A stretch of 64,000 nucleotides of DNA from Alphaproteobacteria bacterium (lineage in GTDB: Bacteria > Pseudomonadota > Alphaproteobacteria > Rhizobiales > Xanthobacteraceae): positions 22,494 to 86,493 of the forward strand of contig VGEP01000018.1 of the NCBI GenBank assembly GCA_016869215.1, in the 5' to 3' direction. The notes under the pieces were generated by a model that was given only the letters and a program-made list of their open reading frames with translations, was not told the origin of the DNA and did not search any database. Positions 40,272-49,851 of this stretch are shown here, piece after piece (position 1 is the stretch's first letter; every line of letters starts with the position of its first letter). The position numbers were made by a program, and so were the translations under genes.

Positions 40272-42968
40272 ATGACGACCTACCGCCTCGACCGCCTGTT
40301 CGCCCCGCGCTCGGTCGCGGTGGTCGGCGCGAGCCCGCGCGAGCGGTCGGTCGGCCGCAGCATCCTGCGCAATCTGAAAGACGCGCAATTCCCCGGTCCG
40401 ATCCGGCTGGTCAATCCACGGCACGGGGAAATCGAGGGCATCGCCGCGTCGAAAAGCGTGGCCGACCTGCCGGAGACCGACCTGCTGGTCGTCGCCTCGC
40501 CGCCCGACAGCGTGCCCGGCACGATCGCCGAGGCCGGCGCGCGCGGCACCGCCGGCGCGGTGATCGTCACGTCGGGCCTGGGCGACGGCCCGGGCTCGCT
40601 TGCGGAGGCGACGGAGCGAGCGGCGCGCGCCCACGGCATGCGGCTGATCGGGCCGAACTGCCTCGGCATCCAGATACCCGGCGCGAAGCTCAACGCAAGC
40701 TTTGCCGCGCGCATGTCGCGGCCCGGCGATGTCGCGCTGATCTCGCAGTCGGGCGCGGTCGCGGCCGGACTGGTGGAATGGGCCGCGCAGCGCTCGATCG
40801 GGTTCTCCGGGCTGATCTCGCTCGGCAACCAGATCGACGTCGACATCGCCGACTTGGTCGATCACTACGCCGCGGACCGGGCGACACGCTCGATCCTGCT
40901 CTACATCGAGTCGATCCGCGACGCGCGCAAGTTCATGTCGGCGGCGCGCGCCGCCGCGCGCGTCAAGCCCGTCATCGTGGTCAAGTCGGGACGGCACGCG
41001 CAGGGCGCGGCCGCCGCACGCACCCACACCGGCGCGCTCGCAGGCTCCGACGCGGTCTATGACGCGGCGTTCCGGCGCGTCGGCCTGGTGCGCGCCTTCG
41101 ACCTCGACGAATTGTTCGACGCCGCGGAAACGCTCGGCCACCTGCGGCCGTTTCCGGGAAACCGGCTCGCGATCCTGACCAACGGCGGCGGCATCGGCGT
41201 GCTGGCGGTGGACCGGCTGATGGACCTCGGCGGCAAGCTCGCCTCGCTTTCGCCGGAGGTTGTGGCCGCGCTCGACCGCGTGCTGCCGCAGGTGTGGTCC
41301 AAGGCCAATCCGATCGACATTTCCGGCGACGCCGACGGCGCGCGCTATGCCGCCGCAATACAGGCCGTGCTCGACGATCCCGGCAACGACGCCGTGCTTG
41401 CGATGAACGTGCCGACCGCGCTGGCCTCCTCGCGCGACGCCGCCGAGGCGGTCGCCACGACGGTGCGCGCGCACCAGGGCCGGCGCGCGCCGCCGAAGCC
41501 CGTGTTCGCTGTGTGGATCGGCGGCACCTCCGGCGATACGGCGGCGTTCGAGGCGGCGCGGATTCCGAACTACGGCTCCGAGGCCGACGCGGTGCGAAGC
41601 TTCATGCATCTGGTCCGCTACCGCGAGGGCATCGACCAGTTGATGCGTACGCCGCCGGCGCTCCCGCAGGACTTCCGGCCCGACGCCGCGAAGGCCCGGC
41701 AGGCGGTGCAGCGAGCGGTGGCCGAAGGCCGCGCCTGGCTCGATCCACTGGAGATCGACGCACTGATGGCGGCCTATGACATCCCGATCGCGGGCGTCGC
41801 GCTCGCGCGCAACGCGGACGATGCCGCAGCCGTTGCCAAACGCTGGCTCGGCGACGGCCCGGTGGCGCTGAAAATTCTTTCGCCCGACATCGTGCACAAG
41901 TCCGACGTCGACGGGGTGCGGCTCAACCTGCGCGACGCGACTGCGGTTCGGGAAGCCGCGACCGGCATTCTCGCGCGCGCGCGCGAGCTGCGGCCCGATG
42001 CCCGCATCGCCGGCGTCACCGTGCATCCGATGATCGTCCGGCCGAAGACCCGAGAGCTGATCGCCGGCCTGGCCGACGATCCGACGTTCGGTCCGGTCAT
42101 CGCGTTCGGCGCGGGCGGCACCGCGGTCGAGGCGATCGCCGACAAGGCGCTGACGCTGCCGCCGCTCGATCTCGCTCTGGCGCGCGACCTGATCGAACGC
42201 ACGCGCGTCTCGCGCATCCTGCATGCCTATCGCGACGTGCCGGCGGCCGACCTCGACGCCGTTGCGCTGGTGCCGGTGAAGCTCGCAACCATGGCCGCGG
42301 AAATCCCAGAAATCCGGGAGATCGACCTCAACCCGCTGCTCGTCGGCGCCTTCGGCGTCGTCGCGCTCGACGCGCGGGTGGCGGTTGCGCCTGCGGCGAG
42401 CGAAGGCGCGGCGCGTTTCGCGATCCGGCCCTATCCGAAGCAATGGGAGCGCAAGGAGCGGCTGCGCGACGGTTCGCAAGTGCTGGTCCGTCCGGTCAAG
42501 CCCGAGGACGAGCCGCTCTACCCACCGTTCCTCGGCCGCGTCACGTCCGAAGACCTGAGACTGCGGTTCTTCGCGCCGGTCAAGGACGTCAGCCACAACT
42601 TCATCGCGCGCTTCACCCAGATCGATTACGCACGCGCCATGGCGTTCGTCGCCATCGATCCGCTAACCGGCGAAATGTTCGGTGTTGGACGACTACACAC
42701 CTCCCGTCAGGCCAATCGCGCCGAATATGCAGTGCTGGTGCGGTCCGACTTCAAGGGCCGCGGTCTCGGATGGCTGCTCATGCAGCAGCTGATCGAATAC
42801 GCCCGCCGCGAGGGCATCGCGATCCTGCACGGCGAGGTGCTGACGGAGAACACGACGATGCTGCGGATGTGCGCGGAACTCGGCTTCCGCATCACGGACA
42901 GCGCGGACGACTCGACCGTCCGATATGTCGAGCTGAACGTCGCCGACGCTCCGCCGGGCGGCGCCTAG
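40272..42968 (+). CDS. Pat/YfiQ-like acyl-CoA synthetase-GNAT fusion
   Basis: 898 residues. Domains: CoA-binding Rossmann (about 5-130, VAVVGASPRERSVGR), succinyl-CoA ligase-like flavodoxin folds (about 145-460), ATP-grasp (about 490-700, KSDVDGVRLNL, FGAGGTAVEA), and a C-terminal GNAT acetyltransferase (about 720-898, FKGRGLGWLLMQQLIEYA acetyl-CoA loop). Length and order match bacterial protein lysine acetyltransferase Pat (YfiQ/PatZ), which acetylates metabolic enzymes such as acetyl-CoA synthetase. A T-H-T-G-A-L-A-G motif near 250 resembles the ligase phosphohistidine region, so residual ligase activity is possible. Divergent from the cupin gene; its 3' end overlaps the permease gene by 4 bases. 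Confidence 0.85.
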   Translation: MTTYRLDRLFAPRSVAVVGASPRERSVGRSILRNLKDAQFPGPIRLVNPRHGEIEGIAASKSVADLPETDLLVVASPPDSVPGTIAEAGARGTAGAVIVTSGLGDGPGSLAEATERAARAHGMRLIGPNCLGIQIPGAKLNASFAARMSRPGDVALISQSGAVAAGLVEWAAQRSIGFSGLISLGNQIDVDIADLVDHYAADRATRSILLYIESIRDARKFMSAARAAARVKPVIVVKSGRHAQGAAAARTHTGALAGSDAVYDAAFRRVGLVRAFDLDELFDAAETLGHLRPFPGNRLAILTNGGGIGVLAVDRLMDLGGKLASLSPEVVAALDRVLPQVWSKANPIDISGDADGARYAAAIQAVLDDPGNDAVLAMNVPTALASSRDAAEAVATTVRAHQGRRAPPKPVFAVWIGGTSGDTAAFEAARIPNYGSEADAVRSFMHLVRYREGIDQLMRTPPALPQDFRPDAAKARQAVQRAVAEGRAWLDPLEIDALMAAYDIPIAGVALARNADDAAAVAKRWLGDGPVALKILSPDIVHKSDVDGVRLNLRDATAVREAATGILARARELRPDARIAGVTVHPMIVRPKTRELIAGLADDPTFGPVIAFGAGGTAVEAIADKALTLPPLDLALARDLIERTRVSRILHAYRDVPAADLDAVALVPVKLATMAAEIPEIREIDLNPLLVGAFGVVALDARVAVAPAASEGAARFAIRPYPKQWERKERLRDGSQVLVRPVKPEDEPLYPPFLGRVTSEDLRLRFFAPVKDVSHNFIARFTQIDYARAMAFVAIDPLTGEMFGVGRLHTSRQANRAEYAVLVRSDFKGRGLGWLLMQQLIEYARREGIAILHGEVLTENTTMLRMCAELGFRITDSADDSTVRYVELNVADAPPGGA

Positions 42969-43759
42969 AACCCGCTCAGCGCGTTCTTTGGCATGTAGTG
43001 CAGCACGCGCCGCTCCGCGAGGATCACCAGCAGATAGGCGACGCCGCCGACCAGCGTCAGCATCAGGATCGCCACAAATACCATCGGCGTGTTGGCCTGG
43101 CCTTCGCCGAAGGCGAGCAGATAGCCGAGGCCGAGATTGCCGCCGACCAGCTCGCCGACGACCACACCGACCACGGCCAGCGTCGAACCGATGCGCAGGC
43201 CCGCGAACAACGGCGGCAGCGAGGCCGGGAACTCGATCTTCCAGAAAATCTGCGCGCGGCTCGCCTTGAATGCGCGCGCCAGATTGATCAGATCGGGATC
43301 GACGTTGCGCACGGCGGTGAGCACGTTGATGAGCACCGGAAAGAACACGATCAGGATCGCCACGAGAATCTTCGGATAGATCGTAAACCCCATCCAGAGA
43401 ACGAACAGCGGCGCGAACGCGACCTTGGGCGCGATCTGCAAAGCGAGGATATAGGGCGACAGCGCGACCTCCGCTGTCGGCGACATACCGAGGATGTAGC
43501 CAAAGAACGCGCCCAAGAGCGAGCCAAGCAGGAAGCCGATCAGCACCTCGGCTGCGGTGACGCCGGTGTGCATCGCAAGCCCGCTCACGTTCCACATCCG
43601 CACCGCTTCCTTCGCCACCGCCGACATCGGAGGCACGATATAGGGCGGAATACCGAGACAGCCTGGGCCCCACTCCCAGGCGGCGAGGAACACGACGAGC
43701 AGCGCGACGCTCGCAAGCGTGCCGCGGCGCAACTGGGCGCTTTCCGGGTTTCCGCTCAT
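42965..43759 (-). CDS. ABC transporter permease, NitT/TauT type
   Basis: 264 residues, six hydrophobic segments, with the cytoplasmic EAA-type loop (about 160-185, ARAFKASRAQIFWKIEFPASLP). Family: SsuC/TauC-like inner-membrane components of nitrate, taurine, sulfonate or aromatic-acid importers. Its start overlaps the ATPase stop by 4 bases. Substrate unknown. Confidence 0.88.
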   Translation of the reverse strand: MSGNPESAQLRRGTLASVALLVVFLAAWEWGPGCLGIPPYIVPPMSAVAKEAVRMWNVSGLAMHTGVTAAEVLIGFLLGSLLGAFFGYILGMSPTAEVALSPYILALQIAPKVAFAPLFVLWMGFTIYPKILVAILIVFFPVLINVLTAVRNVDPDLINLARAFKASRAQIFWKIEFPASLPPLFAGLRIGSTLAVVGVVVGELVGGNLGLGYLLAFGEGQANTPMVFVAILMLTLVGGVAYLLVILAERRVLHYMPKNALSGF

Positions 43760-44547
43760 GCCGGCACCGGTTCGCCGTCATGGCCGATGCCGAGGCGCTG
43801 CATCAGGCGGTTGACGTACTCGCCCGTACGCGGATGCCGCCGCCGCGCCAGCGGATCGTCGCGGCCGGGCATGTCGACCGCGATCTCGTCGACGATGCGG
43901 CCGGGCCGCGGACTCATCACCAGCACGCGGTCGGAAAGCGTCACGGCTTCGAGCAGGTCGTGGGTGATCAGCAGCGCGGTCTTGCCGGCGCTCTTCAAGG
44001 TCTGCGCGAGCTCGCGCTGCAGCACCATGCGCGTCTGCGCATCGACCGCCGAGAACGGCTCGTCGAGCAGCAGCACGGTCGGATCGACCGCAAGCGTGCG
44101 CGCGAGCGCAACGCGCTGGCGCATGCCGCCGGACAACTGATGCGGATAGTGCCCGGCGAAGTCCGACAGTTTGAGATTGTCCAGCAGCGCCTGCGCCCGC
44201 TGCCTGCGCTCGGCCGAGGGCACGCGCTGGATCTCGACCCCGAACATCACGTTCTCGATCACCGTGCGCCACGGCAACAACAAGTCCTTTTGCAGCATGA
44301 AGGCGACGTGGGCGTTCGGCCCTTCGACGCGCTCGCCGTCGACGAAAGCATCGCCCGCGCTCGGGGCGGCAAGCCCGGAGCCGATGTTGAGCAGCGTGGA
44401 TTTGCCGCAGCCGCTCGGCCCGATCAGCGCCACAACCTCGCCGTCGCGCACCGAAAGGCTGACGTTCTCGACCGCCGTGAGATGGCCGGCGCCCTGCGCG
44501 AAACGCATCGTGACGTTTCGGTATTCGAGGCGGATCGTGTCGGTCAT
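43756..44547 (-). CDS. ABC transporter ATP-binding protein
   Basis: 263 residues. Walker A GPSGCGKST (about 43-51), Q-loop, signature LSGGMRQR, Walker B VLLLDEPFSAVDA and H-loop ITHD are all intact. SsuB/TauB-like. Overlaps the permease gene and drives the same importer. Confidence 0.93.
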   Translation of the reverse strand: MTDTIRLEYRNVTMRFAQGAGHLTAVENVSLSVRDGEVVALIGPSGCGKSTLLNIGSGLAAPSAGDAFVDGERVEGPNAHVAFMLQKDLLLPWRTVIENVMFGVEIQRVPSAERRQRAQALLDNLKLSDFAGHYPHQLSGGMRQRVALARTLAVDPTVLLLDEPFSAVDAQTRMVLQRELAQTLKSAGKTALLITHDLLEAVTLSDRVLVMSPRPGRIVDEIAVDMPGRDDPLARRRHPRTGEYVNRLMQRLGIGHDGEPVPA

Positions 44548-44731
44548 ACGGGGCCGCGTTCTCTGACGTTATGGAGTATAGCCGCAGAGTGCGCGGCGGC
44601 GGCAATGCCGAGGCAGGCCGGCTTCAATCCGCCTCAACCCGACGCGCGCGCGCGCCCGAATGCCCGTGGAGTGTCTCGCGTAGGCCTGCTACGCTTTGCC
44701 TCAACTTACGCATCCGGATGGGGAGAGTGCC

Positions 44732-45742
44732 ATGTCCGCATACAATACGAACGTGTCCCGCCGCACGCTGCTGGCGGGCTCCGCTGCGCTCGGCGCCGGC
44801 ACGCTGATCGCGCCGCTTGCAACGCCTGTGTCCGCGCAGGCGCTTGAAAAGGTCACCTACCTCTTCCCCGCGCCGCCGATCCTGCCGGCGTTCGGCCCGA
44901 TCCGCCTGGCGCTCGGCAAGGGCTACTTCAAGGATGCGGGCCTCGATGTGAGCTTCGCGGTCGGCCGCGGCGGCGTCGACGTCGCCAAGCAGGTCGGCGC
45001 CGGCAACGCTTCGCTCGGCGGTATCGTCGCCGACGGCCCGATCATCGTGCGCGGCAACGGCGTACCGGTGAAGATCGTGTGCGTGTTTGGCGGTCGCGGA
45101 TTCATGCAGCTCGTGGTGCGCGAGGATTCGGGCATCGAAAAGCCCGCCGATCTCAAGGGCAAAACCCTTACGGTCATGTCCTATCAGGACACGACCTTCT
45201 ATGCGCTGCTCGGCCTGATGGCGAGCGCGGGCCTGACCCAGAACGACGTCAACATCCAGCAGGCCGGCCCGACCGGCGTCTGGCAGTTCGTCGCCGAAGG
45301 CAAGTCGGCCGGCATGGCCGGCGTGCCGGACTGGATTCCGCCGGTGCAGGCCGCGGGCGTGAAGGTGCGCGTGATCCCGACCGAGACCTTCTTCCCGCAC
45401 ATGGCGCAGGGCATCGCCGCGTCCGAGAAGCTGATCAAGGACAACCCGGCGATGATCCGCAAGTTTGTGCAGGCGGCGCTACGCGGCATGAAGGACGTCA
45501 TGGACAATCCGGACAAGGCCGCCGAGGACTTCGTGTCGTTCGTGCCCGACTGGAAGGGCCGCGAGCGCGGCGTGCAGTTCGCCATGCGGATGTACGCCAA
45601 AGACGTCTATCCAGGGCAGAAGGTGCTGGGCGAGGCCGACGGGGCGCGCCTCGACAAGCTGCAGCAGTTCTATCTATCGAAGGGCTTCATCCAGAAGGCG
45701 ACGCCGGTTGCGGAGCTGTTCACGAACGAGTTCGTGAAGTAG
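44732..45742 (+). CDS. ABC substrate-binding protein, NMT1/THI5-like
   Basis: 336 residues. N-terminal twin-arginine signal (SRRTLLAGSAALGAGTLIAPLATPVSAQA), so exported folded by Tat, then a type II periplasmic binding fold (ARLALGKGYFKDAGL-like opening; DLKGKTLTVMSY). It is divergent from its presumed permease and ATPase (43756-44547). GGGGAGAG lies 6 bases before the ATG. Ligand unknown; proximity to oxygenases suggests an aromatic or carboxylate compound. Confidence 0.88.
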   Translation: MSAYNTNVSRRTLLAGSAALGAGTLIAPLATPVSAQALEKVTYLFPAPPILPAFGPIRLALGKGYFKDAGLDVSFAVGRGGVDVAKQVGAGNASLGGIVADGPIIVRGNGVPVKIVCVFGGRGFMQLVVREDSGIEKPADLKGKTLTVMSYQDTTFYALLGLMASAGLTQNDVNIQQAGPTGVWQFVAEGKSAGMAGVPDWIPPVQAAGVKVRVIPTETFFPHMAQGIAASEKLIKDNPAMIRKFVQAALRGMKDVMDNPDKAAEDFVSFVPDWKGRERGVQFAMRMYAKDVYPGQKVLGEADGARLDKLQQFYLSKGFIQKATPVAELFTNEFVK

Positions 45743-45771
45743 CACCGGCAATTGCTTGAACGCGACCGCGC

Positions 45772-45798
45772 AAATGGCCGGGCATGACCCGGCCATTT
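45772..45798. terminator. hairpin between the convergent SBP and VOC genes
   Basis: Perfect 11-bp stem AAATGGCCGGG/CCCGGCCATTT, 5-base loop, 30 bases after the SBP stop. Symmetric A3/T3 ends suit a bidirectional terminator. The core resembles half of the repeat at 16371-16456. Confidence 0.6.
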
Positions 45799-45828
45799 CG
45801 TTGGCACAATGCCAACGGGCGTACGCGG

Positions 45829-46236
45829 CTACTTCTTATAGCTGTCGGTGCCCTGCCAGCCGTTCTTGGAAATGTCGAAGATCACCCCGTCGGGGTCCTT
45901 GAACTTGCGCTCGAAGTTGCCGTGGCGCTCGTCGCCGAGGTCGAAGAAGAATTTGCCGCCCGCGGCCTCGATCTTCTTCTGCGCCTCGGCGAGATCGTCG
46001 ACCTGAATGCCGAAATGGTGCGCGCCGACGAATGCGTTGGCGTCATCGAGGCCGGAGCCTTCCTTGCCCTTGAAGTTGAGCAGCGCGAGGTTGATCGTGC
46101 CGTCGCTCATATAGACCGCCGACCCGATGTCGAGGTCCTCGCGGCCGATGCGTTTGAACTCGAAAACGTCGGAATAGAACTTCGCGGCCTTGTCGAGGTC
46201 CTTCACGCAGACGGCGATGTGGCGCAGCCGGGCCAT
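45829..46236 (-). CDS. VOC-family (glyoxalase/bleomycin-resistance fold) protein
   Basis: 135 residues, two beta-alpha-beta-beta-beta modules. Metal-ligand candidates are H6 (RHIAVCV), E/H in the second half (AHHFGIQV, about residue 75) and the C-terminal DPDGVIFDIS. Could be a lyase or dioxygenase; specific reaction unknown. AGGAGGA lies 6 bases before the ATG at 46236; the open frame continues upstream but has no other good start. Confidence 0.85.
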   Translation of the reverse strand: MARLRHIAVCVKDLDKAAKFYSDVFEFKRIGREDLDIGSAVYMSDGTINLALLNFKGKEGSGLDDANAFVGAHHFGIQVDDLAEAQKKIEAAGGKFFFDLGDERHGNFERKFKDPDGVIFDISKNGWQGTDSYKK

Positions 46237-46323
46237 GGTGTCCTCCTGGTATGCGTATCGCATCATAGCGCCGCGCTGGCCGCCTGGGCTACCCTTCGGC
46301 GCGCCAGGCCGTAACATGCCGCC

Positions 46324-47442
46324 ATGACGACCCGCCATGCCGAGATCGCCGGCGCCGGATTTGCCGGTCTCACCGCCGCCGCCGCCCTCGCCCGCCGCGG
46401 CTGGAGCGTGCGCGTCCACGAACGCGCCGACCGGCTGCGCACCGCGGGCGCGGGCATCTACATCTACGAAAACGGCCTGCGCGTGCTGGAAGCCGTCGGC
46501 GCCTACGAAGCGGCGGTGAAGGGCGCGCCGTTCGCCCACACGCGCGAGGTGCGCGACGATCAAAACCGCACCGTCTCGGTACACCGCTGGCAGGGCAGCC
46601 GGGTCTATTCCATCGTGCGCCAGACCGTGATCAACGCGCTCGCCGACGCCGCGCGCAGCGCGGGCGCGGAGATTGTCGTCAATTCAGAAGCCGCCGGTGC
46701 GACGCCGGACGGCGAACTGCTTCTCGCCGATGGACGGCGGTTTAAGGCCGACCTGGTAATCGGAGCCGACGGCGCAAACTCCCGCGTCCGCGACAGTCTC
46801 GGGCTCGTCGCCAAGCGTAAGCCGCTGGTCGACGGCTGCACGCGCTTCCTGATCGACAAGCTGCCCGAAGAGCGCGGCCAGGACGGCGCGACCACGATCG
46901 AATACTGGTCCGGCAGCCGCCGCGTGCTCTACACGCCGTGCAGCGAGACCGAAGTCTATATTGCGCTGACCATGCTCGACTCCGACGGCGAGGCAAAGGC
47001 CGTGCCCGTCGACCGCGAGGCCTGGACGCGCTGGTTCCCACATCTGGCGCCGTTGATCGGTCGGCTCGGCGGCGAAGCGCGCTACGACCGTTTCGAACTG
47101 ATCAAGCTGAGAAGCTGGTCGGCGGGCAAGGTCGCGATTATCGGCGACGCCGCGCATGCGCTGCCACCCAACATCGGCCAGGGCGGCGGCTGCGCCATGA
47201 TGAACGCGCTGTCGCTTGCGGTGCATCTCGACGGTGCGGCCGAGGTACCGGCCGCACTCGCTGCCTGGGAGCGCGCGGAACGGCCGCTCACCGAGCACAC
47301 CCAGCGGATTTCCTGGCTATTCGGATTGCCGACGACCTGGCCGCCGTACATCCGGGCCAAGACGCTGGCACTGGCGGGCAAGTCGAAATGGCTGGTGGCG
47401 CAGCGGACGAAGACCGCGCTGCATCGGCCGACGGGGACGTAG
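46324..47442 (+). CDS. FAD-dependent aromatic monooxygenase
   Basis: 372 residues of the PHBH/salicylate-hydroxylase class. FAD-binding GAGFAGL near the N-terminus (residues 8-14), the DG motif DLVIGADGANSRVR (about 140-155) and GDAAHALPPNIGQGGGCAMMNA (about 275-296). Hydroxylates an aromatic acid using NAD(P)H and O2; substrate not decided. It faces the VOC gene across an 87-bp divergent promoter region. Confidence 0.88.
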   Translation: MTTRHAEIAGAGFAGLTAAAALARRGWSVRVHERADRLRTAGAGIYIYENGLRVLEAVGAYEAAVKGAPFAHTREVRDDQNRTVSVHRWQGSRVYSIVRQTVINALADAARSAGAEIVVNSEAAGATPDGELLLADGRRFKADLVIGADGANSRVRDSLGLVAKRKPLVDGCTRFLIDKLPEERGQDGATTIEYWSGSRRVLYTPCSETEVYIALTMLDSDGEAKAVPVDREAWTRWFPHLAPLIGRLGGEARYDRFELIKLRSWSAGKVAIIGDAAHALPPNIGQGGGCAMMNALSLAVHLDGAAEVPAALAAWERAERPLTEHTQRISWLFGLPTTWPPYIRAKTLALAGKSKWLVAQRTKTALHRPTGT

Positions 47443-47450
47443 GTCACAGT

Positions 47451-48014
47451 TCAAAACGGTTGCGTGATCCCGTCCATCGGCGCGTCGCAATTGACGAGGT
47501 CGACCCGCTTCCAGGCAATTCGGATAGCGCTGCCGGTCTGTACCAGACGGTGCCAAGCGGTGCCCGCGAACAGGCGCTGCTGCTCGCGCCGGTACTCGAT
47601 CATCAGGAACTTCGAGCGCACTGTCGCGCCCGCGCCGTCGCTCTCCTCCAGCGTGACGTTGGCGACGATGCGCGAGCAGCGCGAGCGCGGCTCCTGCGAA
47701 TACATGCGCGGGCTTGCGAGCCGCCGCACCCGCGTCTCCAGAAGCCGCCGGTCGTCATAGATCAGCGACACCGTGTCGTGCGGGTTGTTCTGGCCGGGCT
47801 CGCTCGGGACCCAGTACCAGGCGTCGGCTGCGAACAGCGCCAGCCAGTCGTCGAATTTGGCCTCGTCGAGCAACCGCGCCTCGTGCATCAGGAACTGCTC
47901 GCAGCGGTTCAGGTCGAGCCCCGCAGTCACGCGCGGCGCGCGGCCACGCAACGGCATGGCGCGCCTGCGACTCGGCGCCGCGATCTTGGGGCGTGACTTG
48001 TGCTTGCGGGCCAT
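47451..48014 (-). CDS. ring-hydroxylating dioxygenase beta subunit
   Basis: 187 residues with a basic N-terminal stretch (ARKHKSRPKIAAPSRRRAMP) ahead of the NTF2-like beta-subunit core (LNRCEQFLMHEARLLDEAKFDDWLALFAADAWYWVP). Structural partner of the alpha subunit just upstream; 7 bases separate the genes. Its stop faces the monooxygenase stop. Confidence 0.88.
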   Translation of the reverse strand: MARKHKSRPKIAAPSRRRAMPLRGRAPRVTAGLDLNRCEQFLMHEARLLDEAKFDDWLALFAADAWYWVPSEPGQNNPHDTVSLIYDDRRLLETRVRRLASPRMYSQEPRSRCSRIVANVTLEESDGAGATVRSKFLMIEYRREQQRLFAGTAWHRLVQTGSAIRIAWKRVDLVNCDAPMDGITQPF

Positions 48015-48021
48015 CGCGCGG

Positions 48022-49359
48022 TCAGGATACCGCGCGCGCAGGCTGGGCCGGCGTGCCGTTCATGTAGCCAAGCCAGGCGTCGAGCATGTTGCGGATGTAG
48101 ACCTCGCTCGTGGAGTTGATGCCCTTGCGCCCGCCGTGCGGGTCGGGCTGATCGCTCTGGTAGCCGCGGCCGACCTGCAGCCATTCGGTGCCCTGCGCCG
48201 ACAAGCCGATATCGATGCGGTTGTAGATTTCGAGATCGTCGGTCAAGACCAGCGAGCCGGTGCCGTTGACGATGTTGGCAAAGGCGATGGTGTTGCGGAA
48301 CATCTGCTCCGGCGCGCCCTTGAGCCGGAAGTTGAACGTTTGCACCACGGTGCGGTCAACTGCGATCGGGTGCACCACGCGAAGCTGCTGAAACTGGCTC
48401 ATCAGCGACACGTTCGGATAGATGTTGGAATTCCAGCGCCGCACTTCGAGGATGCGCTGCGCTTCCTTCTTGCCCTTCTTTTTCTCCAGAGCGTTGAGAT
48501 AGTCGCGGAACACCGGGTCCTTCATGGCGGCGACGAGCTTGGAGTCGTCGTGATAGTCGCCGAGGTAGGAGTGTCCGTTCGGGTAAGTCCAGATGCCGAC
48601 CTGCCCCTCCCAGAACGAATAGGGCGCGCCATTCTGGCGCATCTGCCGGATTGCGATCTCGCCGGTGCCGTCGGAGTGGACCGCGTCGGACTGCTGCTGC
48701 GCGGCCTCGATCGACGAGCGGTGCGTGAACAGCGGGTGTGCCGCGTCGCACAGATTCTCGAAATAGACTTTCCAGTTGGCGTCGTAGGCGTGCTTGAACG
48801 TGCCGCCCGCGACCTCGATTTCTCCGTCCGGCGCGCGGTCGATCATGTCGTCGAGCGAGGTCGCCATGTGGCCGAGCGATTCTTCGAGCGAAAGGCCGTC
48901 GGCTGCCTCGCTCGCGAACACGAAGCCGCGATAGCTCGACACGCGCTTGACCGGCGTCATCGCGAGCTGCGGATTGCCAGTATCGAAATCGCGCGGATAG
49001 CCGTGGTTCAGCGGAACGGCCTTGAGCTTGCCGTCGAGGTGGTAAGTCCAGCCGTGATAGCAGCAGGTGAACTCCGGCGCGTTGCCGGAATCCGTCGCCA
49101 CCACCATCGCGCCGCGATGAGCGCACTGGTTGTGGACGACGTGAATTTTTCCGCCCTCGCCGCGCACCATCACCACCGGGCGGCGGCCGAGCCGGGTCGC
49201 GAAATAGTCGCCGGGCTTTCTGATCTGGCTTTCGTGACCGACGTAGATCCAGGCGCAGCCGAAGATGCGCCGCATCTCGATCTCGAAGATCGCGGGGTCG
49301 GTGTAAATCTGCCGATGCACACAACCGGGCTTGAAATAGCGCGAGAAGTCGTCGGGCAT
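48022..49359 (-). CDS. Rieske ring-hydroxylating dioxygenase alpha subunit
   Basis: 445 residues. Rieske [2Fe-2S] motif C-x-H (QCAHRG, about residue 84) and C-x2-H (CCYHGW, about 104); catalytic iron motif N-x2-D-x2-H-x4-H (NLCDAAHPLFTH, about 213-224). Class resembles anthranilate/salicylate/benzoate-type oxygenases; substrate uncertain. The electron-supplying ferredoxin and reductase are not in the window and must be elsewhere. Start at 49359 (MPDDFSRYFKPG); the frame is open 17 codons further. Confidence 0.9.
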   Translation of the reverse strand: MPDDFSRYFKPGCVHRQIYTDPAIFEIEMRRIFGCAWIYVGHESQIRKPGDYFATRLGRRPVVMVRGEGGKIHVVHNQCAHRGAMVVATDSGNAPEFTCCYHGWTYHLDGKLKAVPLNHGYPRDFDTGNPQLAMTPVKRVSSYRGFVFASEAADGLSLEESLGHMATSLDDMIDRAPDGEIEVAGGTFKHAYDANWKVYFENLCDAAHPLFTHRSSIEAAQQQSDAVHSDGTGEIAIRQMRQNGAPYSFWEGQVGIWTYPNGHSYLGDYHDDSKLVAAMKDPVFRDYLNALEKKKGKKEAQRILEVRRWNSNIYPNVSLMSQFQQLRVVHPIAVDRTVVQTFNFRLKGAPEQMFRNTIAFANIVNGTGSLVLTDDLEIYNRIDIGLSAQGTEWLQVGRGYQSDQPDPHGGRKGINSTSEVYIRNMLDAWLGYMNGTPAQPARAVS

Positions 49360-49524
49360 GCCTGAAAGGTATCGCAGGGTATGGGGGCGGACAAGCGACG
49401 GTCCGGCCACGCCCTCCCCGCCGGAGCGCTGCCCGCCGCCGGAGTGAATTCGCGGTCAGGGCCGAAACATGCGCTTCCGGGCGCCGACGCCGCGGGGCTC
49501 GCCGCAGATCTGGAGCGAGGACAG

Positions 49525-49839
49525 CTAACGTTCGATTTTGGCGTCGGCGCAACAGGCTCCTGTCGAGCCGTCCAATGCGGCTGCCATCGCTCTCCGCAAG
49601 AATATTTCGCCTGGATCCTTGGACCGTGACATCAAGGCGATCAAGGTCAGCCATTCGTCTTCACGAGAACCGGCGACGTAGCGATCGACCGCGCGCTGGA
49701 TGTACTCGCCGGACGAAATCCTCTCGGCATCGGCAGCCTCGGCAATGCGCGCGGTCAGCACCAGATCGTCCACCGCCGCGAAAGCTTCGCCGGCGAACGC
49801 CGGATTGGAACATCGCTCGATCAGATCGCTGAGCAACAT
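49525..49839 (-). CDS. small protein at the end of the nar operon
   Basis: 104 residues, predicted helical (MLLSDLIERCSNPAFAGEAFAAVDDLVLTARI...), with a C-terminal CC pair (TGACCADAK). Not recognised as a named family. It starts 12 bases after the isomerase stop with GAAGG upstream, so it is the last gene of narKGHJI-ppi. A maturation or regulatory role in nitrate respiration is inference from position only. Confidence 0.6.
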   Translation of the reverse strand: MLLSDLIERCSNPAFAGEAFAAVDDLVLTARIAEAADAERISSGEYIQRAVDRYVAGSREDEWLTLIALMSRSKDPGEIFLRRAMAAALDGSTGACCADAKIER

Positions 49840-49851
49840 GGCGGATGGCCT

